From assembly GCA_009760855.2 (NCBI GenBank), contig WPIO01000004.1, positions 1,512,501-1,576,500 of the forward strand: DNA of 64,000 nucleotides. The letters are read 5' to 3'. Below the pieces are notes generated by a model. That model was not told the origin of the DNA and searched no databases. It saw nothing but the letters and a program-made list of their open reading frames with translations. The stretch is from Cristatella mucedo (taxonomy: Eukaryota > Bryozoa > Phylactolaemata > Cristatellidae). Numbering within the stretch: the stretch's first letter is position 1; the number at the start of each line of letters is the position of its first letter. Made by a program: the position numbers and the translations under genes. Below, one piece after another: positions 1-12,045 of the stretch.

Positions 1-2430
1 CAATAACTTGCCTGCATCCACTTCAAAGGCAGCGCAGCATCGGCGGCGGCGGCATCGGAAACCAGCGACGTCTGAACACCACACGGAAACACGGAAACTC
101 GAAAACAAGCCTAGATCTCCCAGCGCTAGATGAGCACCGTGCACGAGCAGGTAGCGCGAGCTTTTCTATCCACGCTGCTCCCTCCCGTCGAACAAAAGCC
201 CGACCCACAAAGCCAAATGTGCGCACATAACTACCTCCCCCTCGGACAGTGATCGAGCTGGTGCTGCTCTCGTCCGAAGCACGGTTACATCAAATGCCCG
301 CATTATTCGATTCCTCGGAGTACGAGAGAGCGTCTCGACGCACAAGAGAGCCATACACGGTGCACAAAGCATGCCCACAGCCCATTCACTAGAGCCTAAC
401 AGCCTATTAAGGCTCATGCTAGCTAGCCTCTTGCCGCTTGCCATCGGCTAGCCGGAAGTTAACAGGAAGCTTATAAGAAACCAGTTTCGATGTCCCAGCC
501 GTGATGCACTGTGTTTCGCTGGCGGCTCAATTATCACAGCAGGCATAGTGTAGCGCGACGTTAGTGACTGAGACTGACTTACTAGCACAACTAACCTAGC
601 TTATTATAGGGATTGATAACTGTTTCCCTTCTTGCCTTTTTTTCTCAATTAACAGGTGTAAGACATTCACGTGAGCATTGGACTTTCTTTGCTGCTTTCT
701 TCCAACGCTATTACACTCTCCACACAGAGGCATAATGGAAAGTAACTCTGATATGAAACCATGGACGTGGCTTGCATGACTTACGATAGTGAGTTCAAAT
801 TGGATGCAGCAATCACTATGCATGCTTCTTGATGATACTCACAGTAGCCATACGGGTCCATGCCAGCCAATAGTCAAAGAAAACACGACGATTGATCATA
901 CCAGGGTCAGAAAAGTTTCCCTACTCCCTGGCAACTTTTGGAGGGACATGCACAAAAAAACAGCTGTAGCACACTCCAGTGCAATAACATTAATCTTAGA
1001 GAGGCCAGTTTGATCACTTCCCTCAAAATCAGAATGGATGTTTCTATACTCTCAAAACGTATCGTACAAACAGGCTTTCACTATACTTGTATTGCAACCA
1101 TGTTGCAATCTGCCATTTTTGTCAATATATGCATGGCTTTCACAATTTCGACTGCCCGCAAACTATTCCTCCTCTGTAAGCCTGAGCCAAAAGTCACTAT
1201 GCTCCACTGCATTCCACGAGCTTCTTTGCTAGTACTGCTTAACCAGGGCCTCAAGAAGTGGCTCGCTAATGGCATAAGTAGCAAGAAAGAATAGAGAAGT
1301 AAAGACAGAAGTCGGACCGGTGTACACCAGCCGTAAACACTAGCCGCACGTCTGGCCATACCCACAAACACTGCAACGATCTTTGCCAAGGTTTGTTAAT
1401 GCCAATTCGTAGATTAGGTCTCAGTACTTGAATAGTACAGAGGTTACACTGATTAAACGAATCGATGACAAGGCAAAACTTCAAAAAAATATTACTTTTT
1501 CACTGGTTACGCGAATGATGGGACATGCTTCGGCTGCTTAAGAGCAGTGATGACTCCAGGATGACCAGCACCCGAAGATGATCATGTGATTCAGGAGGAT
1601 GATCATTGGCAGAGACATGTGAAGTGATCCTGAAGACATGTGATCCCATGGAAATGTCTCCGCCTGACATGGATGTGTCATTACGACAGCCATCAAAGTA
1701 AGTTCCAATAGCCAAAAGCAGCTAGGCGATGAGTCGGTGTAGGTGAGATTGCGATCGGTGAATATGTTTGTCAACAGGAGGAAACCTTAACTGACTAGTT
1801 CCAGGCATGAGCAGTGGGCTTTTACTATCAACGACTAGAACCGAGTCTTCCGGAGTAGGGAAAGAACAGTGTATGTTCTTCTCTATATCCTCGAAGAGAA
1901 GAACGTTCCTCAACCGACAGATAGATGGGTAATAAAAGGAATTGTAAGCCAGCACTGTCAAACACAGAGGAAATCCCATCCTTGTCCACATTTTGCACAG
2001 CCTTGTAGGCACGCTTCCGCAATTGCTGCTAAAAATTAATTCAGTTAATAAGACAGCAAAAGAGTGGCCCAAAAACACTGGAAAGGCAACTGCACAGTTC
2101 TTTAAAGACGGTGAATAAGAGGTCATTGAGTGGCCAAGTAAATCGCCAGATTTGAACTCTTTTAAATACGTGTTGGACAAAGTGAAAAAGTGCATACAGG
2201 CTGAAAACAGTATTGTGGAAGAATATTTTTTGCTATCTGTAGGGGCCAAGTAAGAATATATCTAAAGCTACCTGCTGCAAGTTGGTCCAATCAATGCCCC
2301 TTGCCAGCCAGACAGATAGTTATAAAATAAAGAATGATGAAGCCTCCAAGATCTAGACATTGCTGGCAGAGTTTGGCCTGGTCAGGTGTCTCCAAACGCT
2401 CTCAACTTCCAACAAGAAACCAAATAATAA
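1..2430. other. Unassigned sequence
   Basis: I see no recognised gene, RNA or repeat. The first 450 bp is somewhat GC-richer and open in several frames, the longest a 92-codon - strand frame at 166-444, but nothing is recognisable. Open frames on both strands overlap, as expected by chance. Confidence 0.5.
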
Positions 2431-2439
2431 AATCAATAC

Positions 2440-3145
2440 ACTTGCTGTGTACCACCAGAGAACTTAATCTCTTTCTAGGCACTTTACATGTGCTGTAATG
2501 GAAGTGTGAGCAGATGGTTAGCGGTAACATGCACGAAATTAACTTGCACGAAATTAACGGTATGCGGTTACATGCAGTGTTAGCACGTTTTAGAACACAA
2601 AAGACAAATCACAAGGACCCAGAAAATGTTGTTAAAAAAGGGTGCATTTTAGCTTCGTTTTAAACGTCGGCAAGTCAGAGGGTATCATGACATTGGTCGG
2701 GAGTGATTGTCAGGCTTTGGGAACATACGAACTAAAGGAACGATCTTGAAAGTATTTTAGGTTACTTCGAGGCACAGCTAAACGATTTTGAGTCCGAAGA
2801 GCAGGTGGTACGATACCTAGCCTAGTTAGGGAGTACTGCTGATAGGTAAGGTGAAGCCAGAAAAGGAAGCGCGCTGAAAGCGAGGGGAAAAGCCGTGTAG
2901 TTGACACTCTGCTTAATTGGGAGCCAGTGCAGGTCGGCTAGAAGAGGTGTAATGTAGCGACTGCGAAATCATTATAGACAATCAAAGCTGCAGAGTTTTG
3001 CATCAACTACAAGTGCCAGACTGCATAGGCCAGTAGACATGTCAGCAGTGAGTTTTAGAAGTCGAAACTGAATGTCACAAATGCATGGACTAACTGGGAC
3101 GTGGTATCCCTATCTAAGCAGGCCCAAAGCCAGCCTATATTTACA
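2440..3145 (-). mobile_element. L2-A LINE, 3' part, diverged
   Basis: Beginning at the 3' end, the segment shows the tail stem-loop (GAGAACTTAATCTC, GGCACTTTAC), the 3' UTR with ACATGCAC blocks, and then the reverse-transcriptase C-terminal region (SFSSYVPKA, and the palm/thumb remnants) in broken frames. It is 5' truncated near 3145. It is inactive. Confidence 0.8.
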
Positions 3146-3718
3146 GTGGTGACAGTTGTGCCTTTAAATGTTTACATTAAAGACAATCTGCAATCACACT
3201 GCTTCATGTGCACAGACATTTTGGGCATACACGTGCCGCTCGCTGTCGGTGCAATACCCACCGGAGCCAGCACCTCTCAAGGACCATATAAGCCAATGAG
3301 CATCAAAGCCAGAGCGAGAGGCTCTGCCTGGAGTGAACATGCAAGCACTGGTTGCCATCAATTAACTCCCTGCCGCCCTGACTTTAGTTGACCTCGGACA
3401 TGTGCTGGTTGACCGACCGATCAGTTCACAGCAGCCAGGGAAAACATGAAAGACGACAGAAACCCGTGAGCTGGCTGCCGGCTTGCTTCCTTTAGGTAGG
3501 ATAGTACCCACCCCCACAAGCACCCATGTAGGAAGGGCCCACAAAGGAAAGCTGCGTGAGTGAGAAGAGTACACCGAAGGTCGTACACCGAAGTCCGAGT
3601 GCTTGCCCATCTACGGTTCCTTGCCCCGGCATGGCATGCTTGGACAAAGACACTGGAAAGACGTCTGGACGATTTGGTGCTGTGCAATGACATTTATTTT
3701 CCAAATAAAAAATACCAT
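3146..3718. other. Unassigned sequence
   Basis: No recognised feature. Short overlapping open frames occur on both strands. Confidence 0.5.
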
Positions 3719-3719
3719 A

Positions 3720-3877
3720 ACTGATTTAACAGCCTCATTTGTATAGCATCAGAAGAGCCTAAATGGCTATCACCACCACTTGCATTTGGCAATAAAGAAT
3801 CGCCTACTGAAGGACTCAAACCCACGACCTCGGTCGCGAAGAGCAAGCAACTTACCTGCAGGCTATCAGGCCCAGTA
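3720..3877 (-). mobile_element. S2 tRNA-derived SINE
   Basis: Read on the - strand it has a degenerate B box (GTGGGTTTGAGTCC), the CCACTGCAAG-like middle and the S2 end (GGCTGTTAAATCAG). It has a tRNA-related head and a non-L2 tail. Confidence 0.8.
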
Positions 3878-3885
3878 AAGATCTT

Positions 3886-3992
3886 AGCTGATTTAGCAGC
3901 TCCATTCGCAGCTGAAGAGACGAGATTTATTGGTTATCACTATCGCTTGCAGTTGGAAAATAAAGAACCGCCCAACTGCACGGCCCAGTAAA
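3886..3992 (-). mobile_element. S2 SINE, partial second copy
   Basis: It repeats the S2 3' half (GCTGCTAAATCAGC, then GCAAGCGATAG) immediately beside the previous copy. The tRNA-related head is missing. Confidence 0.65.
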
Positions 3993-4469
3993 TGCAATCA
4001 GAAAGATATCTAGGAAGAAGACACTCTAATAGACTAGATGGCACCATCAATCTGGCTAAGATATCAGGTGTGTGGATACCCTGAAAGCTGCCTATTCCAG
4101 ACAACTGAAAACCCCATTAGAAAAGAATCATTCGAATCAAAATAATTACTTCTACCGAACTGGCTTAGCATATATCAGTGATAACTAATGAATAAAATAA
4201 CACAACTTCCCACTCGGGATTCTTGCTCTGATCCTTTGAGCATCTACTGATGCCGGATACCCCATCACTGCAACAGCATCATAAGATTTCCAGTCCTCAA
4301 AGGGACACAAACCAGCGACCAGCTCGCTGTTTCGTCTACGGCAATAGAAGATCGCGAGTCGTTCTATGTCCGAATGCCCCACCCCTTTGGATCTAACCCA
4401 CTTCCGAAAGAGCTCCTCCGAGAAGCACACCTTTCCCCCATTTGCTGGAGAGTGGCTAGTCGAACGACG
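3993..4469. other. Unassigned sequence
   Basis: No recognised feature. Confidence 0.5.
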
Positions 4470-4555
4470 AGCATATATAATTCATTTGTATGGCGCCCCA
4501 AGAGAACTTAATCTCTATTCAGGCGCTTCACATAGGCCTCGGGGCTCGAACATGC
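4470..4555 (-). mobile_element. S1 SINE, 3' tail fragment
   Basis: A tail stem-loop (GCGCCCCAAGAGAACTT, CAGGCGCTTCAC) plus part of the B-box region (GGGGCTCGA). It is truncated before the tRNA-related head. Confidence 0.8.
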
Positions 4556-4639
4556 AGTTGACTAGCAGCAGTGAGTGGGCATCGAAGCTTCGATTTGTCG
4601 CCCTCCCCCACCCCAAAAAAAAGGCCTGCAGACAAGGCA

Positions 4640-4668
4640 GGGGGAGGGAGGGAGGGAGGGAGGGAGAC
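4640..4668. repeat. (GGGA)n microsatellite
   Basis: About seven GGGA units, a GA-rich strand asymmetry. Confidence 0.9.
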
Positions 4669-6687
4669 CACACTCCTGTAGCTAACCGCTCTCACCTCTC
4701 GATGACCCGTCTAAAAACAAAAAGGGGGACAACCGTACTTGCCACCATAATAACGAGGTGACCTCGGGGGACCTTCAATCAGCTCTGCACATGCATACGG
4801 TTCGAGCAGGGAGTTGGCCTACCTACGACGCCAGCACCAGCTTACGGTCTTTGGCCTGCACTTTCTTCTCCCTCAATCGGCCGGCACGGGCAGCTACCTG
4901 GCTGAGCGCGCCCGCCGAGTCCGCCGAGGCACACTTCCACGGTACGCGTGCGGGACGAGCGATTTCTGGCTCGACGCGACGACAGATACCGCCCAGTCAG
5001 GCTAGCATCCGCCAGCTGCCCGAGTTCGACAACCTTCCCACGCCGCAAACGCGTGAGCGGGTGTGCGCAGCTAAACTGCTGATGCGTTGCGCAAGGCAAC
5101 ACTAGGGCGCGTTGAGTCCCTCTAGAGAGACAAATGAGCCCAGTACCGCGGTCCAGTTTGCGGTGTGGCAGCATATACCCGCCTAACGGTATCCCACTGC
5201 CGCTCATGAAACGAACGTCGAGGTGGGCAGTAGCACAACCAATTGCTGCAAGGCGGCCCGCCGCGAAATTCTAGCAATGCGATGCTTGCACTGCCGTTAA
5301 ACGGCAGCGACTGCGGTGGCCGAAACACAATGAACGCGGAACCGGCTCATATAGCTGAGAGCAGCAGCGACGGTATCTTCAGCAGCAGCACGCTGGAGAT
5401 AGAGTGAAGAACCTCCGTGCGAGATCGTGCTCTCATGCGCTCCAATCACGCAATCAGACGTGAGTTGCAAAGGGCTCGCCCGCTGCCATGGGTATCAACA
5501 ACCGCGAGTCGCATGAATCGATAAACTGGACGTTAGCAGGACGTTACGCTTAAAGCTGCGGCCGTTCTCAGCGTGCTCATCTGTAGCAATACATTGAAGG
5601 TGGTCACACGCTGCGGAATGCTTTGAAATCCTGCAAACGCCTGTACTTACTCTGGCTGCGAGAGAATGAGACCAGTTAATGGCAGGCACGCCGCCGGTCT
5701 GAGGCCGTCACTTGGGTGGTACCACCGCCGCCGGTAGCGGGGGAGACCACTCTTATACCGTGGACCGACCCCAGCGGTGCTAGCACTCCGTGCCTACCAA
5801 CTGCACGGAAAGTCTGTTATTGCTAGGAAAATAATAAAACGTGGTATTTTTTCAGTATGATTAATTCGGCTGCTTTCGATCGCATCGTTCTCGGTCTGCA
5901 AGTTGACGCCTCTAATAGAACTTTCCAGAATAGTAGTGGGCGGGGCTCCAGTTCCGGCCATGACGTAACTTTCGCTAGCTACGCGCAGCGCTGCTAGGAG
6001 AATAAAGACACGGGCAGCGAACGGCACACATAACACATCGTGCATTTGGGACTATGTGTGAATTCTAAATTTCAGTGGCGGTGCTTCAGCCTCTCGTCGG
6101 CAGCCGTCTATCGAGGGACCGCCGCGCCCTTAGGGTTAGACGCCCTCGAGCCAGTTGCTTGTTGAACTCTCTTCCTGCGAGTACCTGAGGTAGCTGCGGC
6201 CTCTGCCCTGCGTGGCGACGCAAACACGGAATCCTTTTGAGGAAAATCAATATGGCGCCCAGTCAGAGCTCGAAGCTCGAAAGAAATGACCGCGCGCCGT
6301 CGGAAGTAGCTCAGCAAATTTTTAAAAGAAAAGCCCCGCGAGCTAGTTTCAAACGCCGGTCAGTGCACGAACGATCGGTTATCTTGCTGAAAAATCCAGA
6401 CGCTTGTGGACTTCTGCTAAAAATGAGGGCAGGCGCCGAAATAACGAACACGGTGGCAGCTGCGACGAGGAGGGCGTGTCAGAGACGTGATCGGGAAGTG
6501 CAAAGCGACCAGCGCGACGACTAGCCGGCAGCACAGAGCTGAGACAGACACGTGAAAACGAGGCTCTGCTTCTTCGGCTGCCCTGGGGGAAATTTCGCGT
6601 TGTGGTTCTTCTCTGAAGTTTCAGTAAATCACGGCTCAGGGATTCGTTGAAAAGCTTGTACAGCATTGCTTCGTTTACCCGAACGCC
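4669..6687. other. Unassigned GC-rich stretch
   Basis: 4750-5350 and 6050-6540 have raised GC and CpG and several mutually overlapping open frames. Apart from the weak candidate at 6249 nothing is recognised. A small GC hairpin occurs at about 5718-5740. Confidence 0.4.
6249..6521 (+). CDS. Possible small frame starting ATGGCGCC
   Basis: The ATG at 6251 (ATGGCGCCC context) opens about 90 codons rich in Arg, Lys, Ala and Ser, with no recognised domain. The upstream 600 bp is fairly GC-rich. It could be a first exon or chance. Confidence 0.15.
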
Positions 6688-7045
6688 AACTCTACGGCTG
6701 CTCCCAAAGCCTGGAACTCCCTCCCGACTTGCGTCACAACATCCCCTGACTTGACCACATTTAAAAAGAACTTGAAACACCCCTATTTAGGACAGCATTT
6801 AGTGGGTCCCTGTGATTCGTCTTTCATGTGCTTATGCCTGCTGACATTGTGCATGCTGCCACTAACCACATTTGCATTATGACCCTGTGCATGTCATCCC
6901 TAACCATGTTAGTCTTGTTGTTTATCAAGCATGATATTACTCACCATTCAATTGCGTTTCCCTTTGCAGCAAATGTAAAGCGCCTAGAAAGAGATTGAGT
7001 TCTCTGAGGCGCTTTATCAAGTGCATTATTATTATTATTATTACG
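6688..7045 (+). mobile_element. L2-A LINE, 3' end
   Basis: It starts in the last codons of the reverse-transcriptase ORF (PKAWNSLPTCV equivalent). It continues through a 3' UTR well conserved with the copy at 15.8 kb (AGGACAGCATTTAGTGGGT) and the tail stem-loop (GCGCCTAGAAAGAG, GGCGCTTTATCAAG), and ends in (ATT)n. Confidence 0.92.
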
Positions 7046-7134
7046 CTTCTGCCTTTGTTACTCATTATTTTGATATAGGCCTCTCCCTTTGTTTCTTTCT
7101 ATTTACTCCGTATATTCTCTCTTTCCGTCTTTTT

Positions 7135-7135
<1 letters not shown>

Positions 7136-7208
<73 letters not shown>

Positions 7209-7230
7209 TCACTCACTCACTCACTCTCAC
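7136..7230. repeat. (CT)n then (CACT)n microsatellite
   Basis: About 65 bp of CT followed by a CACT/ACTC tetranucleotide run. Confidence 0.97.
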
Positions 7231-7395
7231 CCTCGAAATATGTCTATTTCTGCTTTTCTCTTTCAGACCTCTTTTTCTTCTCAGTCTTGCTCAGTATGCG
7301 ACTAACTTGCCAGCATCCAACATTGACGATCAGCTGAATACTAATGCCTACAGTTCAGCATCCCTCGAGCTGCAGTTGAAGCATTTTTTCCGGTG

Positions 7396-7441
7396 TGAGA
7401 TTTAGTTCCCTGGTGGCGCTATAGAAAGGATTATTATTATT
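7396..7441 (+). mobile_element. S1-type tail fragment
   Basis: AGATTTAGTTCCCTGG then TGGCGCTATAGAAAGGATTATT matches the S1/L2-A 3' end only. Too short to say which family. Confidence 0.6.
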
Positions 7442-7535
7442 CTATCCTGCTCGCGTATGCATAATTCAGTACATATTGTAAACCAGAGGTTAATTTACAA
7501 GGTTAATAATTATATTAAGGATTTTTCTATTAAAC

Positions 7536-7590
7536 AGCGCCCCAAGAGAACATAGTCTATATCCAGAGGCTTCACAGCCTCGCTGCAAGA
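7536..7590 (-). mobile_element. S1 tail fragment
   Basis: CAGCGCCCCAAGAGAAC and GAGGCTTCACAG match the reverse complement of the S1 tail. The head is absent. Confidence 0.65.
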
Positions 7591-9877
7591 GAATCACTAC
7601 TGAAGGGCTACCAACCAAGCAAAGGGCAAAGTGCGCGGTATTAAGTAGGCGAACGAAAACAGAAATTAATCTCATCCGATTAATAGCAATACGAAAGCAT
7701 ACGGACACACTCGTGGCCACCCAATAGTGATACCCCTTTCAGTAATATACGCACGGAATCACGCGAAGGTGCGAACGCAAGGCGGTAGTCGGAACAAAAA
7801 CCAACAAGTTCACTGCGGCGCAGCGAAAGCTAGCCGAAACCAGCGCGTCATTAGCTGAGACTTAATAGATGTGGTGCCCATTGCAAGTAGTCACCGTAGC
7901 GTGAAGCTCTACGCTCCTGACTCTCGGTTCGTAGGGGCCGTAGGCTCGATCGCACAGAAATCGAATGAGGAGTAGGTGAAATGACTCATTTCTGAGGTGG
8001 CGCGAGTTTACACCGGAGGAGCAAAGATAGGTCAACGATAGGTCAAGGCCGATACGAGCGAGCTATGCGACCTGCATGCCAGACTGGGGATCTTAAAATT
8101 GATTCGATGCTCGATACTTCGAGACTCGGACAGAAGCGATACGACGTTGCACTTTATTACGCCATTGATGACTACGCTAGATGAGCTGCGTGAATTGTGC
8201 ACCAGTTCCAGACAGTCCAAGTGCTAAGGCCGGGCGTTCTGAACGATGGGGATTTTCGACGGCGATTTTTAACGATATCTCGGCAGTTGTAATTCCGCCG
8301 TTCTAGCTCACTCCAAACTTTCACTCCAGAGTATGACTGTCGAAATATCATCAGCAGCTTTTGAAATGGAATGTCTGCGAACCTGCATCTCAGTCGATGG
8401 TTAGGGCGCCATTAAAGCCTAAAGTCATTTTATACTCGTCTCAGTCGTGCTCCAGATGTCAAGTGTGGCAGTTGAGCAGCATCCAAGGCAGACTTTCAGC
8501 CAGGCAGCTGAGTTGCGCTCCGAGCTTCAAGCGACGAGCTGCGTACTATGACTGGTGCTGGGCATCTGTAAACATCGGCGGCGGTCGACTAGACCGACCG
8601 CTATGTTCCATAGATATATAGATTTGATGTATGTACGTAGGCGGGGGTCTTCACTGACTGCCGCATTCCACCAGAGTCGGCATACCGACGTGCGCTGGCG
8701 CTCCGTCTACAAGTCGCTGGCCAGGCATGCACCGACGCAGCTATGCGCCATAGATATATGCACCGACGCAGCTCGGGCTGCTTAGGTCGGCATTCGTGTC
8801 AGCGGCCAAAGACGTCAAGGACGCCTTGACGCTGCGGTTTCGGCTCGTAGTCCAAGGGCGTTAGTGCATTAGCCGTTTCCGCAGGCGCTTGCGACATTTT
8901 CGGCGGCGGAAGGATGTCTGCTGATGACCATTGGCAGCGGTCTCGCTCTCGTCTCCATTGTACGGGACTATATTGTTGCGCCAGAAACTCGGCACTCTAT
9001 ACGGGCTGGATTGGGGACGGGGTGTTTCGACAGCAGCGGTGAGCATCCAAATGTGTATACATCTGCTTGCTCTGCCTTTTTTGGAATTTTAAAGCGGAAT
9101 CAGCTAACGAAATAATAGGAATTATGGTGCACAGCAATACATACTTACCTTCTGTGTCACCCATACTGCACCGAACTTACATGAATTCAGAATCAACGTC
9201 CATTTTCAAAAAGTTCGCTTGGCAGTATTGGCAGCTGAAATACTTGTAGCATAATTTGGTCGTTTTAGTTTTGAGAGCATATAAGCCCTGAAGGCAGAGG
9301 TATGTCGATGTCTAAATTAAAAGAAATGAGCGTAAATATCATGACTGCAGCAGTATTTAGCTTACTTCAGTCAATCTAGAAGATATCTAGCGCGATGAGG
9401 TGACAAATAGAGCACGGGCGCAGGCTATAGTTAAAGCTCAGGGCTGAGAAATCGAAATCACAACATGTACAACTTGAGATGCAGAGTTTACAATAAGAGA
9501 ATGGAAGCTGCTACGGGTAACGTACAGATGCCTGGTTCCTTTGCTTTTACTGAACGAGCGAGGAACGTAGCGATCGTTCATCGTCCTTCCAGTGCCGGTT
9601 CAAATGCCCATTTGGAGACCAGGACTGTTGCCTAGAGACTGCCTTCTGCCAAAATTATTGACGCTACGGACTAATGTTCTGATGTTAAAAAGCTGTTGTA
9701 CTACTCTGCGAGTAATGCGACTGTTGCCAACTCCTGCACTCTGTGCACGATGAGGGCCCTTGATTCTTTAGAAATGTGCAACCTATTGATACGTTGTATT
9801 CCACTAGTGTCCTTGTGTTGTATTCCACTGCTTTAGGATTACGGAGAGAACGGCTCGCCTGCCCAGAGTTGTACGTT
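7591..9877. other. Unassigned sequence
   Basis: No gene, RNA or repeat recognised. 8540-8780 is GC-rich and holds a short internal repeat (CATAGATATAT and CACCGACGCAGCT, each twice within about 170 bp). Confidence 0.45.
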
Positions 9878-10195
9878 AGAACGACTCAGTTCGTCGGTCA
9901 CTGTAGAGTACAAGTGATAGCCACTCGCGTGGGCCCAAATCACTTTTCTCATACGCTCGGTATAAATGGAGAGGACAGCAAAGGACGGCGAGCCAACCAT
10001 TGCGGAGCTCCGTTGGCGACTGGTCAGCTGAATGATACTGAACTAGCAAACAACATGAATTGAACCGGATTGGGCTGGTATGACTCAAATCCCGCCAGTG
10101 CCTCGTCGGCCAGAACGATCTTAATTCTCTGTGGTTCAAATAGGATATCGTGATCAATAGTGTCAAAAGCTGTCGATACAGCAAGACCTGGACAG
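9878..10195 (-). mobile_element. L2-B LINE reverse-transcriptase fragment
   Basis: It aligns by eye with the L2-B copy at about 39.98-40.24 kb on the same strand (shared CCAGTGCCTCGTC, ATCGTGATCAATAG, GTATAAATGGAGA). It covers the region before and around motif A/B, with frames disrupted. Confidence 0.75.
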
Positions 10196-10221
10196 TAGCA
10201 TTACCAACATCGTCAATAGTC

Positions 10222-10700
10222 ACGGGCAAACCAAGGGTAACTCGGAAATTGGAAAGCTTAACGTTCAAAACCTGCTTCGCCAGTAAATCTCCAGTTGAAT
10301 ATGCACGAAGTCAAGGTGTCATGTTGAAAAAGTGGCCATTCAGTTCAGCTCCACCATCAAGTCTGCTTTCATCGGGTCTGCTTTCGACTACGTGATATTG
10401 CAAACAATTAGTACCTGCTTAGACAGGTATAGAACATCCAGGTGGGTCTATGCATTTGTGACGTCCGGCCTCAACTTCCGTAATTCACTGCTTGCAAGTC
10501 TACCGGCCTACGCAATCAGGTGCTACAGTTGGTGCAAAAACTCTGCAGCCAGGCATGTCTGTCGTGAGCGTCGTATTTTTCACAGTACGCCACGTCTCGC
10601 CGACTCCAATCAAGCAGCGTGTCGATTTCAAGGTTTTGTCACTAAATAACTTCAAAATTCTCCGTTCTCTGGCTCCAGCCTGCCTATCAGAATTGTAGTT
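10222..10700 (+). mobile_element. L2-A LINE, ORF 3' part, segment 1
   Basis: A diverged thumb region of the reverse transcriptase (STIKSAF, NSAARHVCRERR). It abuts the opposite-strand L2-B fragment and is cut off at about 10700 by unrelated sequence. Confidence 0.78.
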
Positions 10701-11105
10701 TGATAGTCTCCAAACCGCAAGCAGGCCACACCACCCAGATCAACGCAGCGGACTCAATAGGCGTTTATTCAAACGGATGCCGCAGCGGGCCAGTACGCCA
10801 CCGCCTTGCCCGGCGTCCTCGTTGTAACTCATTGCCTCTCCGGCCCTTGCAACGGCCCACAAACCTACAGCTGCATCATAACCTCTGCTGAGCCATAAAT
10901 AGCGCAAGGCCATAAACTGGCCGTAGTGGGAATAACAACGCGATAAATGCCGTTGACCCATAAACCACGAATACCACAGATTAGTTACATTTCTCCTCTA
11001 GATCTCAAATCAAACAGGTAACAACAAAACATCACATCGCACCATTGGAAGTAAAACCCAGGACCAAAATTAAGTAGCTAAACAGTAAGCACAACACGAC
11101 TGCAC

Positions 11106-11139
<34 letters not shown>

Positions 11140-11154
11140 GTACAAGAATTGCTC
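10701..11154. other. Sequence inserted in an L2-A copy
   Basis: About 450 bp with no recognised family separates two parts of one L2-A copy. It ends with an (AAT)11-12 run at 11108-11142. Its left half is GC-rich and contains GGCCATAAACTGG, loosely like the 57.2 kb tandem repeat. Confidence 0.45.
11108..11142. repeat. (AAT)n microsatellite
   Basis: About eleven AAT units. Confidence 0.95.
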
Positions 11155-12045
11155 TTCAACCAGGCTATGCATCATGCCACCGGCTCATCTGACTCAAATC
11201 GTTCAGCTATGCCTCGAATGAACTTTAAATCCTTTGGAGACCGAGCAGTTGTTTTGTATGCTTCCAAAGCCTAGAACTCTATCCGGACTGATGTTACAAC
11301 ATCCTATGACTTGACAACATTAAAAAAAAGCTGAAAACGCACCTGTTTCCATCAGAATATGCTGATTCATTGTATCTTGCCTTTTTGTGTTTCTGCGTGC
11401 TGACACTGTGCATGCTCGCAATAACCATATTTACATATTGACACTTTGCCTTGTTGCCACTAACCATAACCATATTGTCGTTTGGTTCACACAGAATACA
11501 GAACGCCAGCCGATGACCAACACCAACAGTTTAATGTACAGCACACGGAGCAGAGGACAACGTACGGAGCAGAGGACAGCGCACGGAGCAGAGGACAATG
11601 CACGGAGCAGAGGGAAACCCGACTCACAACGCCCCTCTCTCCCACTCGAGTTCCCTCTCCTCGAACACGGCTGTGCACTGGCCGACCCGATGATTCATTC
11701 GAGTCGGACCACAGCTGTGCACCAGCCGACCCTGATGGTGAATTCGCCATCTGTTCACGAGCTGATTACCGGCCTGTGTCCAGCCACATCCCTGGCGGAC
11801 CACTGCTGTGCACCGGCCCCCTCTCGGTAATGCTCCCAACAGCCGTTCACCAGTGGTTTAGCAGAGGAGCAGTCCCGGCCTGCATGTAATCGAAAAACGT
11901 ATATTACGCAAGTTGACCCCGTGCATATTATCAGTAACTATGCGATCATGATTCTTTTACATCATATGTAAAGTGTTTAGAGAGAGATTAAGTTTTTGGA
12001 GGGCACTATACAAATATACTGTAGCTATTATTATTATTACTACCG
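11155..12045 (+). mobile_element. L2-A LINE, segment 2 with internal insertion
   Basis: ORF end (TTTGGAGACCGAGCAG), 3' UTR and tail (TGTAAAGTGTTTAGAG to (ATT)n at 12030-12045). The 3' UTR is interrupted at about 11480-11910 by foreign sequence with a 19-bp minisatellite. Confidence 0.8.
11545..11614. repeat. 19-bp minisatellite, about 3.7 copies
   Basis: The unit starts ACGGAGCAGAGGACA and varies at its last four bases. It lies inside the insertion in the L2-A 3' UTR. Confidence 0.92.

Noticed and set aside
166-444. 92-codon - strand frame as a gene
   Set aside because: No family resemblance, and other frames in the same GC-rich stretch are also open.
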